DNA from: Vanilla planifolia
Lineage: Eukaryota > Streptophyta > Magnoliopsida > Asparagales > Orchidaceae
Direction: 5' to 3'
Assembly (NCBI GenBank): GCA_023846275.1
Contig: CM043870.1
Location: 2,665,527-2,729,526, forward strand
Length of the DNA: 64,000 bases
A model generated the notes under the pieces. The model searched no databases, was not told the origin of the DNA, and saw only the letters and a program-made list of their open reading frames with translations. Numbering within the stretch: the stretch's first letter is position 1; each line of letters starts with the position of its first letter. The position numbers were made by a program, and so were the translations under genes. Below are positions 1 through 11,934 of this stretch, piece by piece.

Positions 1-1056
1 CATCAATGGTGTGCAAAATATTCAAGAGGACATGAAAAGGCATGGTTCTAAAAAATTCATGCAGCATTCTTATGTGCAGGAAGAGATGAGTACAAAACTA
101 GTGTTTTCATTGGCATTAGCTGTCATTGGATTGCCTAAAATCTTAGCCAAACATATATATATCATAAATGGCTATTATTATTATTATATGAAGAAAAAGA
201 GTAGGTAATTTTGTGTGCTTTAGTTATATTTCAGTTTAGAAATGGCACAAGAGTGAAGCTTGTCATCACATACCTCAGCTTAATTGGGTTGGGGCATAAT
301 AGGATAGTATCAAGATAGATTAAAAATGCTACTTGATATCATAGAGTGAGTGTGCACAGCACTAACATGCATTACATTATACATCGCAAATTTTAATTTA
401 GTGCTAACTGCATCAATATTGTATTGTAACCAGGACATAATGAAGGATACAGCAAACCATTTGAGTGAAAAGAATTAATAAAAACTTGTGCCAAACGAAG
501 TGTAGCAAAGTACACAAGAGAGTTTAACAAGAAAGTGAGTCGCCATTCACAGGTAAAGATTTACAAGTAAAAGAAGTGTTTGATGTTCAAGTATACTTTA
601 TAAGAAAATGATAAAGCCTAAGAAATACGAGAACCTTTGCAGTCTCAAGCGGTAAAAAAGTATAGCAGAATCTAATCATGATAGCTCTTCTTATGTAGTA
701 ACATGGGAAAAAGATGAGGGAATATTGCACAAGGATAATTCAACCTTGCCTGACTTGTTAAGCTGCACTTTTTATGTAAAATAACTGGTGTAATACTTGA
801 AGCTTTTATATACGATGCTTTTGTTATAGTTGAATGAAAACCTATTTCTCTCCTAGCAAAATTTATTTGAGATAAAAATGTATGCACATTGTATACTTCA
901 GGAAATGCCTAGAAGGATGATCCCAAAAAAAATACATGGAGGGTACTCAAAATAATGCCAGGGAAGGTGATCATCAGGAGAATAAACAAGAGCAATTGTT
1001 GCAGACATTTGCCTCCATGCAAGTTATCTCCTATCGATCAGTGTATGGATTCATGA
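1..1056. other. AT-rich non-coding DNA, no gene recognised
   Basis: The short ORFs here (for example a 65-codon one at 11-208 ending in a run of tyrosines from a TTA/TAT repeat) match no family I know. Because a gypsy gag remnant begins near 1057, part of this stretch may be its decayed leader or LTR. I found no second LTR copy to confirm that. Confidence 0.4.
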
Positions 1057-2905
1057 TTGAACAAGATTGGAGCTTTTATTAAAATGCACCCACAACTTTT
1101 CTCTGGCACAATTGACCTAATGGAGGAAGATTGGTTAGAGTATATCAGGAGAGCATCTGACAGTATGAATTTTTTAGAAGATAGGAGAGCTGGTTATGGT
1201 TTTGGAAGGAGTGCTGACCACCTGTGGAGCAGTCAGTCCAGTATTCTATTCGAGTGCTCGAAACAGTGATATTACATGGAGGGAGTTTGTCGAGACTTTC
1301 AAAGACTGGTTCAAAAGGGTTAGCCAAGGATATGAGGTAAAAGCTTAGCAATCTGATTCAGCAGAAGAAGATAACTGGGCATAAGACAATTTTCAACGTT
1401 GGCACACTGTCTCCTAAGATGGTGCCAAATGAGAAACAAAATTTTTTCATGTTTCATCAGGGATTAAGACTGTCCATTAGGAATGCCAGAATGCAGTGAT
1501 TCCATTCCAGCATAAGGTACTGTAAAGACTTTGTGGAGGTCACCAGGTTGGTCGAGTAAAAGCGGCAACCCAATCTAGAAAAGAAGCCAACAAAAAGAAA
1601 GGGTTGATGTCACAAAAAAGGTTTGATCCTTCCCGATAAGCTCAACATCAAACAACAGCTTTCAAGGTTACAGCAATGAAGTAAATGACACAAGGGCATG
1701 TGTTCGTGAAAATAAAGAACTCATTGCTTTGTCTGTAAAGAGTTACAGCAGAACACCTAAAGTCCTCACACCACAGCTTAAACATCTGTCGATTCTGCTC
1801 CAGAAGGACTAAGTGGAGTTTCTTTAGCTGTTTTGGGAGGCAACCTTAAGGGAAATGTCAATCGATGCAAACTGGGAGCCATGGAGCACAGTCTCAGGTG
1901 TAAGCCTTTACTCATAAGGTGTCTCACACTAGAGCATCATCATACTCTTTTGTCACGAAGGTCAAGCTTGGAAAATTGTCGATAAGCTTAAGTTTCCAAG
2001 AAAACCCATTATCTGTTTTGCTATCAATGGGTATTAAAGAAGAGAAAAAATTCATCAAGGAAAAAATTAACAGGCGAGATTTTTATTGTTAGGTTGATAG
2101 CCATTCTTCAAATGAAATTTGGTATCACTTCAAGAATGGGTTAGCTTCTGAATGAATGAGTTATTAAAGATTATTGGGAAAAAAAATGCAAAACAAAAGG
2201 TATAAACAAACAGATAAAGTATATCTCAAAGAAGGGAAAAAAATACCTTAGTTTCTACTACCAGGGCTCAAATGTTGATAATGGGATATTAAACTTATTT
2301 GGTCTCATAGTTAATTCTAATGGGAAACTGTTAAGCTTCGAGATGTATTTGTAGTCTACAAGTACAAAGATGTGCTCCGTGAAGATTTTTCAAGAGTTTC
2401 ACCAAACAGAGAGATTGATATTGTCACTAATGTAATCCCAAGAGTTGATGCCATTTATAAAGTGCCAGAATGACTACCATTGAGTTGCAAGAGCTGAAAA
2501 CTCAATTGCAATAGTTCTTTGGCAAGGGATTCCTCTGAGTTAACATACCATTGGGCAGAGCATCGTTTCACTCAGTAAATAAGAACAACAATTTGAGGAA
2601 GTGCAGCAACTAAAATGAGTTGAATATATTCATGGTCAGCAAGAGGTACTCTTTATCCCAAATTAATAGCCTTTTGTATCAACTCTAAAAGTATGTTTTT
2701 TTTTCTAAAAAACTTGTTTAGGGTACCATTAGTTGATGATTCAAAAGGTTGACATCCAAAAAATTGTCCTTATGAACTAGGCATAAATATTATGAATTTG
2801 TGGTTATGTCTTTTCCATTGACAGATTCTACTAGGGTGTTCATGGACCTAATGAACAGAATGTTTCAATCCTATTTTGATCAATTTATCGTTGGAAGAAG
2901 AAATC
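1057..2905 (+). mobile_element. Degenerate Ty3/gypsy retrotransposon remnant (gag, linker, reverse transcriptase)
   Basis: Reading across frames shows the order of a chromovirus-like gag-pol. About 1075-1330 holds a gag core: MHPQLFSGT, then a WLEYIRRASD-like segment, SADHLWSS, and ITWREFVETFKDWF near 1270. About 1425-1480 gives FHQGLRLSIRNA, the conserved end of gag. About 2340-2480 resembles the linker before RT (VVYKYKDVLREDF..., REIDIVTNVIP). About 2630-2690 resembles the RT start, with SQINSLLYQL standing where families have PLPRIDDLFDQL. About 2795-2895 gives YEFVVMSF, then FMDLMNRMFQSYFDQF, just before the catalytic YxDD box. The frame is broken by many stops and shifts, and the spacing is shorter than in an intact element. 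Zinc knuckle, most of protease, RNase H and integrase were not found. It is dead sequence; motif order makes the family assignment fairly sure. Confidence 0.72.
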
Positions 2906-5264
2906 AAAGCAACAGTAATTAGGATTTTTTTCTACTCCAATTCCCTTAAAATCATATTATACTTTTATAAAATAGCCACTACAAACCTCAAAAATAGATA
3001 ATAGAAATTTTAGAAAATTTTCCAATCACTTAGCCAAAAATACCATATTCCCCCTTTTTATATTTTCAACTAAAATGCTTGTTTCACATTTTAATTACAA
3101 CGAAAAAGCCAAAAATCCTCAAACTAACAAATTTCAGTAGATCAAATGGATTGTTGAATGGCATTGAATCATCCAATCCCTGTCCATACATTATGTCTAC
3201 ATAAACAAGCAATCAAACTATTGACACTAAGCATGCATAACCCATATGAGAATCACGCCATTCAATGATAATTATACTAGAATTAAATGAGCTAAATGAA
3301 CCGCCAAATCTCACAATGAGACCATCTGCTTATTGTACAACAGATCAGACAAAAAACAAACAATATTCACTCACCTCACTTTCTCTCAATAAAACAAAAC
3401 CAAATCGCAGATGAAGCTTGTAAAAAATGCTTAAGACATTGTTGATTTCAGAGGATAGCAAGCAAGATTTTGCACCCTTGCATTATCTCTCTAATCCCTC
3501 TTTTCCTCTATTTCCCCTCATTCTTTCCTCTCTAGTTCACTTTTCCATCTCCTTCCTCATTATCTTTCACCATTAAAATTTTGATTAAATTTTCCCCATC
3601 AAATCTTCTAACATCCTCAAAAAGTGCCCAAGCCTCCACAAGAAGCTACATGATTGTCAACATTTTTCAATATTACAATAATATAGTAAAAATTATTTAA
3701 AATATGAATAAATTTTATTAAGATTTTGAACAACCAAATGCCATCTAACTCTGAAGATAACACAAACTTGGATTCACTTGACTAGCGTTTCCACATGTTA
3801 TTTCCAAATCAAGCACTTTCATTTTCACTTGAAATGCTGCAAACCACCAATTTAACATGCCAAATTTAAATATCAAAAGTTTAATATATTATTCATGCAG
3901 GCAAACCAAATTGGCTTACATTGATGTCATTATGGGAAAAAAATATACTTTAAAAATACAATTATAGGAAGGTTGTCTTAAGTAAATCTCAATGCATTAT
4001 AACTAACATACTCATTAATTCCATCTTTTTAAAATATAAATACAGAATAATAAAATTTCTCGATCTTCAATATCTTATATTCCCAATTGTAATCTCTAAA
4101 TCAATTCTACTGCTACACTAACTAAACAAACATTCTTTATACTTAGTTTTAGATTATATTAAAATGAAATCCATTTTACTCCAAAATTATTCTCAATAAA
4201 TCTACCTTGGCTTTAACACCCTCCCTAATTTTATCAAATAGTACAACATCATCATCAAAAGGCAAGCACGACGACACTTCATCCTGAATTTGACCAGTTA
4301 AAGCAACCTTACCCATCAAAAAGGTAAGGGCTTAAAACAAAGTCTTGATGGGGACCAACAAAAATCAATAATCGTTTGGTCAATCATCCTTAAAAGCGTA
4401 CAAAAATTATTTTTCAATCATATATATCCTTAATAATTTCAACATAAGCAATGCTAATTCTTTTCTTAACTAAAATCTTTCCAAACAATTTCTTAATACT
4501 CTATCATATGTCATCTCCTAATTAATATAAGAAAGATATTCTTTCTTGTCTTAAACCTATTCCATTTAACCTCTCAATAAATATATACTGTCACGCTCAG
4601 CTAATCATAACACTAATATTACCTCCTAACTGAAGACAGATTAGAACTTATGCAGAGGATGACACAAGAATAATACAGCAATTTTACTTTAACAACAATT
4701 CTAGTGACTCATCACAACAAATAAAATACATACATACATATTTTGTTCTGTAAAAATCTTCAACAACATGATGATAGATAAAATCAACATATATAAGAGT
4801 ATTTCCACAACTCACATGCCACTTTATGCACTTTCTCTGTGTAAATTTGTGACAAGTTCTGTAATGTAAGCAGAGGTGACTATAAAATGCCCATTAAGAG
4901 AATCAACAAGAATAAATAGCAATATATGATAAATATAATGTAGCATGATGTCACATGGTATATCATCAATGCTCAATATATAAAACATGAATAACATGTT
5001 ATACACATATCATATATGCACACACATCTTTGTTCTTTTATTTCATGTTGTTTTTTTGTCATAAATTTATCATAAATTTTCCCTGTTATTTTTTTTCTTA
5101 TTTTTCATTTCTTTCATCTTTATATCTAGGGCCCAGATAGTTCTGATAGGATTGTACACCAATATCTCAATCACGTATCATCTCATCTGTGAAAACGACA
5201 TCGCATGCTTGCCAACGGGAACCCTGCACCACGCAAAATATTGCAAGCAACAGGGAAAATTTAG
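2906..5264. other. AT-rich intergenic DNA
   Basis: No coding exon is recognisable on either strand. The sequence is A+T rich with many short homopolymers, and a pyrimidine-rich stretch lies at about 3480-3550. It separates the gypsy remnant from the GC-richer island at about 5265. Confidence 0.45.
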
Positions 5265-5530
5265 AAAACTAACAAAAATTTATCTTTTTTATTTTTTCCC
5301 TTCCATGCTTTGAATCGAGGCCACAGCATTCCTTTTCCCAATTTCCAATGATGGGAGACCGTGCGGTCCATTTGATTAGGGTTCCGATCAAGCAACTCTG
5401 TCGGATTTCTTTTTCCTCGCGTTCACTCTCTCGATCGTTGCCTCTTTCCTTTGTGTCGGCCATCTGGTGACTGGATCTCGCTGATTCGCCCTTCGAAATT
5501 GCCACTCTCGCAAACCCTAGTTATTTCGGG
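5265..5530 (-). other. Orphan GC-richer island, possible 5' end of a lost or unrecognised gene
   Basis: About 260 bases are clearly less AT-rich than the flanks. On the minus strand an ATG at 5503-5505 opens a 78-codon frame rich in charged residues (ESARSS, RESEREEKE). An AGGGTTT-type element lies just upstream of this ATG (5511-5518 region), and an AACCCTAA-type element lies inside the frame. Such telobox-like motifs are common in plant 5' leaders. No downstream exons could be linked on either strand: the DNA to the left is AT-rich spacer and a gypsy remnant. It may be a gene 5' fragment, a non-coding first exon or a relic promoter. Confidence 0.25.
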
Positions 5531-6269
5531 GAAGCCACAAGAAATACCACACGCAGAAAATTTCAGGAGTTAACAAGTGCGTAAGAATTTCAAGGTGTTC
5601 AAATCCCGATTTATTTTATTTTAAATATTTTATTTATTTATTTAATATTATTTTAATATTAATAACTTCGAAACTTAATTACAAATCATCCATGACTCCA
5701 ATAATTACATGACAAAGACCAAAATTAGTCTAAAAAATCGCCCTATTCAATTTTATATTCACATTCTAATTCCAATTGTTGGAAATTATTCCACAAAATA
5801 CGCAAAAACTCATACCTTTAGGTGATTACGACGCCGAGTCTTTACATATACCCTCGATGGTCAACCTTCTCGACATCCCCAGAAATCTTTTCCCACAGGG
5901 TGGCCAAGTCCATTATGGGTAACTACTTCAAAGGGAGCCCAAGCCCCTTTTCCTCTTTTTCTTAACAAAGAAGATAAGAAAGTTACACATCTTTTCTTGC
6001 TAGGTCGAGAGTGAAACAAATGGTACCCCCTCGACAGATTTGCTTTGTGGAAAACATGAAATGAATTGGAATAACTTAGTACAACAATTTGGAAAAGGGA
6101 TGCATCATAAACTTTCCAGCAACAAAGTGAAAGGCACATTTCAACAAAAAAATACAAAACAAGTGCATTATGATTGATGACTAGTTGGACCACTAGAACC
6201 AACACCCAAGTCTTCTCTAGTTTGATACTTGCTCAACTTAAGAGTTCAATGTTAAGATGGAGGAATTGA

Positions 6270-6629
6270 TTGGAAACCAAATCAAAAGAATCAAAAAGTC
6301 ATCAATCAAAAATAAGAGGTGGACCTTCCTTTACTTTAGTTGCCAGAGTAAATTCTAGTCCCACTTTACCAACAATAGAACTAAACAACTTAGTTGTCTC
6401 GAAGGGAGAAATGCCTACTTCAACTTTATCATCAAATCCTTCAACTGCAACATATCTACCTCCAAAGTGGCCACCATGCCATCAAGTAGAGAGCATTTTG
6501 GATGATGAGATTCATAAAGGTATTAATGATGGCATACATAACTACTTAGATGATAGAGCTAACCCAATTCAAAGGATTCATGGGTACCATTACACCACTA
6601 ATTCTCAAGCCGCATTATCATCAAAGTAG
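6270..6629 (+). CDS. Unassigned 119-aa ORF, probably a decayed fragment
   Basis: I do not recognise this protein. The frame is open for 119 codons, long for such AT-rich DNA. It is hydrophilic and rich in serine, threonine and proline (SSPTLPT, STLSSNPSTAT, LPPKWPPCH), then acidic (ESILDDEIHKGINDG). It has no signal peptide, membrane segment or clear domain. The surrounding DNA (5861-6250 and 6630-6930) also has longer than average frames but no family match. A decayed retroelement gag or a chance frame are both possible; a real host gene is less likely because no promoter, introns or neighbouring exons can be seen. Confidence 0.2.
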   Translation: METKSKESKSHQSKIRGGPSFTLVARVNSSPTLPTIELNNLVVSKGEMPTSTLSSNPSTATYLPPKWPPCHQVESILDDEIHKGINDGIHNYLDDRANPIQRIHGYHYTTNSQAALSSK

Positions 6630-9600
6630 AAAACTTAAATGAGGATGAGCCATTTGAAATTCAAATAAACCCATAAGAAGATAAGTGCAAAACATCAAAT
6701 ATAAACTATGGATAAATCCTTCGTTAGACCACCTAGTACCTCTTTGCAAATTCAAACAACCACTATGTTATATCAAGGACTTTTTTGTTGACATGGTATA
6801 TAGTCACTTTCCACTTTATGGGAAGTCAAAATTGCTTCTAAGAGAGAAAAAAAAGCTTGCACAATGTATAACAGATCTGATTTCCACATTACTCCTAATA
6901 TTCAATACTCAAAAGAACAATCATTCATAATTCCAAAAACAATGTCCCATTTTTGCAACAAAAGTTTCCTTTCCAAGTAATTGACATACACAAGCTCCCA
7001 AACACTTCAATTGGTTTTCCAATATTTCATGCTAAACTAACCTAAAGGCATCTTCCCTTTTCCTGATGTGATACTTAAAAGGAGTCACATATTTTTGCAT
7101 AATTATTGGTTTTAAATATACGTCCAAGCATGTATTCTCTAGGTTCTAATCCACTCAAAATGGCTATAATTGGGACTGCATAAACATTGCCACACTAACA
7201 CATTTACGACCCAATTCATTATCTGATACTTTATAAAAGAGAGAATTGATACTTCTTTTGGAATAAGCTATATGAATGGAGCAAGGTCAAGCATTAAGGA
7301 TTTTGCAAGGATGAAGTATGACTTATTTACATTAATATTATGAGTAAATAAATAAGTTCAAGATACTATGGTCCAAGAAGGAAAGTGAAACAAATGAACT
7401 ATGCTAATGTGTTCATAGAATTACTACAATTTATTATCTATAAAAAGTTTAAAAATCACCTATCTTTAGGAAATAAGTGAAGAGAGGGAGGCATAAGATT
7501 TGGAATATAATTTTGGATTCATTACAAAAGGATGATTGAAAATTAATAAGAATAGAATCATAATCATTACAATTATGTTTGGTATCAACAATACTTTGAC
7601 ATTTTTAAAGAACTAAAACCAGAAAGTTCAGAAGGAGAATGGAGATTTTATAGAAATAAAGGAGCATGCTTAAAAACATCTATGAGATTCAACAAAATTT
7701 AAAATTGTGATTTTGGAGAAGCCACTAAAGCAGACAAAATCTTATATTGTTATAGGTTTTAAACTTAAATAAGGATGATAAGATTTGTTTTATAGTCAAT
7801 GAATTTAGAAAGTCTTTTGAAAAGAATTTTTTAAAAAAAGAACTTTTCAAAAGGTGTTTTATGCCAAAATAAACTTTTTGTGAAAAACTTTTATCAAGAT
7901 TTTGATATCTCCAGTTTGAAAAGAAAAAAAAATTTCAAAAATACTACAAATATATGATAAGAAACAGAAGATGATGTTATATTGATGACAAATGGAAAGA
8001 TCTTTCTTAGAGAAAGCTAAATTGTAAACAATAATTAATAATCCAGAAACTTGTATCATAAATTATAAGAGAAAATTATAGACATGTCATATTTTGAATT
8101 TACTGGTGGGACCTTAAATGATGAAATAGAATTATCTTCAAGTTCATAGTCCACAATCAACAGCAATGACACATATAGAGGCATTTTTTTTGTATAATTT
8201 TAATGGAAATAGTCTCCTAAAGAAGCTAAGTAGTTGCTCTGAATTTCAAAAACTCTTTGCAGTAGAAATTAAAAGAATTAGATAACATCCTATCCTAAAA
8301 GTATGCAACAAAAACAATTTTTTTTAAAACAGGAAAAAAATACAAACAAGTATATAGTCAAGCCAAATAACAAACAAACTAGGGAGGCAATGTCTATAAT
8401 TTTTGAAAATTAATTGAAAGAATTAAATAGTAAAAGAGAAAGAAAAATACAAATATATAGGCTAAATAAAACACGAGGAATAATATGAAGTATACTCAAT
8501 AACATAAGAATGACAATTTTCAGATAATGTGGACCCTAAAAGATTTTGATGCTTGCACAACTTAGGTTTTAGCTATGTTTATACCAATATATCTTAACTT
8601 AGCAATTACAAATAAAGAAAAACTTTTATAATCATCAAAGTATTCAAAACAATGGATTTAGGATGCAAACTTCTAAAACTATATGTATGGTATTAGCACA
8701 AATGTTTGAAGATTATGGAATAATAAGTTGGCAGTTGGCTTACCAAGTAATTGGAGAATGTGCACGCCATATTTATGCATAACAGCAGCTATATGCAAAA
8801 CAGTTTCAGTCAGAGTAAGACTAAATTTAAGATAGGATAATCAAACACAAATTTCAACAAGAAACTAGCATATCAAAGGAAAACTTTGATTTATATTAGG
8901 AGGGCTAAAATTGAAGTTACAATTTTTTTTTTTTGGGGAGTAATCATTAGGGGCTAGGTGTAATGAACTCCTAACAAGATGTACTTTTAGGGCAACCATA
9001 GAATTTGCTTGAACCAAAACAAAAGGTATGTTGATACTTTAGGCCAGTCATGACAAGATTCTATCTGATCAAAACCAAAACGTTTTCAAGAGAAACTAAG
9101 TGTAAATCGGTTGACCAATCATTCTAACGTTCAATAAGAGGAGTGAGTTCCATGATACAACTGGATTACATCAAGGCTAAGTCTTGAATCTTATCTTCGA
9201 TGATTACTTGTGGATGCTCTTATTGATCAAATTGAGATAGTGTTATGTCTACATATCTGATGTTAATACTCTACATGTAGATAAAATAAACATTTAAGGA
9301 AAATGCTCAAATAACAGAGAAATACTCTACAGTCAAAAGAATGTTGCACTAGATAAACAAACAAAATGGACACGTTTAGATATGTTGAGAGTATCATTGT
9401 TATGGATATCACAAGTAAAGACAAGGAAATCAAGATATAACAATTTAGGAACCTTGTACGAAACTGAAAAAATGATGCAAAAACATTTGCTGGAATCACC
9501 AATAATATCCATGTTAGATAAGTGAAAGATGCAGTTGGCATCTTATGCAACTGAATAACCACTGCCTTGCAGATAAGGTTAATTGAGACATCACAAGGCC

Positions 9601-11934
9601 AGTAAAAAAACATTCCAAAAATGAGTATTATATAGATGTGAATAATACAGTGAATTAGTAGTTTTCATATAATAATGATATAATGAATCTATTCCACTTA
9701 AACAATATTATAGAATGAAGATTAGAGAGAATCACTTAAAAGAATTTGAACATGTTAAACATAAAAAGATAGATGCTCAAAAAATATGGGATGAAGTTTA
9801 ACAATGTTAATAATAATGAAGATTTCAAAAGAATTTACACTTACAGCTTAGCAAGGAATAGCCACTTGATAAAGTAATCTAGCTAGAAAAGATTCATGTA
9901 GGAAACCAAGCTTAATAGGATTGAGATTTCTCAGTGCAATCGTACCGTGGCCCATTAGCAATGAACGCAACTTATAATTATAAACATGTACTAATAACCA
10001 TATTTGATTTAAAATAACTTTTATATGATTAGAGCGAGTTTTTCCAATTTGAATTTAAAAACTAAGGGGTTGTATCCGACAATTTCATTCATACAAGAAG
10101 CAGCAGTTTTAGCAGTTGATCGGATATTGCTCCAACAAAAGTCAGAAAAAAACTTTTCTTCAAGTGGTAGAACTTTGGCATGAAAACATTCCAAGCCAAC
10201 TAAAGTTGCATCCAATCAATAGCTTCTAGTATCTGTTATGTTGGGTGCAACCTCTACCATCCTTGGGTTCCAACAAATGCACAACAGGTTTTCACTTCCT
10301 AGCCTTCATCCAAAGGTTCATGGTTGATAACCCATCTATAGCTGGCTCACTAAAGGTCTAGGAAGAATTATAACATGTTAATAAATAATATATTAGCACT
10401 TTAGGATGAAGACAACAACAATAAGTCTTAATTTCCCAAAGTGGGGCAAACTACAAGAATTCTTCAATATTTTGCACGCTATCCACTAATAAATTTTCCT
10501 TTATATCCAAGCACATTAAATCATTCCTAACAATATCATGTCATTTTTTTGTCTAACTCTGTCTTTATTTATAGAGAAAAATTTATAACTAACTACTAAC
10601 AAGGGCATAACATGACTACTTAATGTTATAAAAACTTTCAGTAGGATACAATCAGTGCTAATCGCATCCTGTTGAATACAACCACTCACCCATCTCAAAA
10701 TCTTCATTTCTATAACAACCATTTTATTTGTGTGAATTTTATTGGCCAACATTTTATAGCATACAACATTATCGATCTACTTGCAATATTTCTATTACAA
10801 AATATATGCAAAGTAATCCTCCAATTCATCTAACCTATCTAGATCAAATTATTAACATCCATGTAAATTTCATCATCATTTTGAAATATACAATCAAGAT
10901 GACATCCTTCATTTTTTTAATATTTTATAATCTAAACAATAATCTCGATGCACTTTGCACTCCAACAATTAAACTTCTAACATTTTTAGTTGTAAATTTA
11001 CTAAAATAAAATAAACATGTCAAATTCCATTACTATATTTAGCCAACTATGGTAGAGCTTGCCCAACAAAAATTTGAGCTCCATAAGGGGCAAGATATTT
11101 GTAGAAAAGAGGAAAAAAAGTATATGAAAAGCAATACACCATACAGAATTATTTTATAACAAAAAGTTACTTGATTCATGAGAACAACTAAGAAGGTTTA
11201 ATATGATAGTTAACCGAATTACCACTACATACGTAATACCTCAAGTATTGTTGGTTAACTAAGACAACAAACACATACAAATCTATTCAGGAATCATTAA
11301 CATTACAGTCAAGTAAGCTAACAAAATAAAATAGCATCCTACACAAGTAATAATAGGCATGAATTCACTATCCTCCATGAACGGGCCCAACATCCGACTC
11401 TCTTGTCGATGGCATTACTTTTGAAGAACAACATGTAGCATTCTAGCACTTATGTTATGCATTTATCATGCACATAAGTCCACATTATATACACATTTTC
11501 AAACACCATATCTCCCTTATGCACATCAAGCTATATACAAAATGTTGCATGATTAACACAAAGGACATATAAGAAATTAAATCTATTATAACAAATAATA
11601 GGAGCTGCAGGCTCATGAATAACCCAACAACCATATGAATGAAACAACTGAAATCCTTACAGAAAATCCATTTCTATGGAAATAAATCAACCAGAGATAA
11701 TAATTAGGGGAAATATGTCAATAAATATCTGGAAAACACCTTATTTTGTACTAGGAATATACACAGGTCATTACTCTTTTTGAACCAAAAAATACAGCCG
11801 AAGGTACAAGAAAACAAAAAATACAAGTATGTTCTGCAAAAGGTAGAGCAGACCATCCATCGAATAAAAATTCAAAAAGCTGCACTAAAATTATACATTG
11901 CAGCGAAAACTAGTAAACTGTCCCCCACACAAAC
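6630..11934. other. AT-rich spacer, including the 3' flank of the AP-5 gene
   Basis: I see no supported gene. Long A/T runs and short frames dominate. The right-hand few hundred bases should contain the 3' UTR and polyadenylation region of the minus-strand AP-5 gene, whose stop codon is at 11935-11937, but I could not place a single confident poly(A) signal. Confidence 0.4.

Noticed and set aside
9263..9613. 116-codon hydrophobic minus-strand frame
   Set aside because: Compositional hydrophobicity of AT-rich DNA; no family motif, promoter or exon structure.
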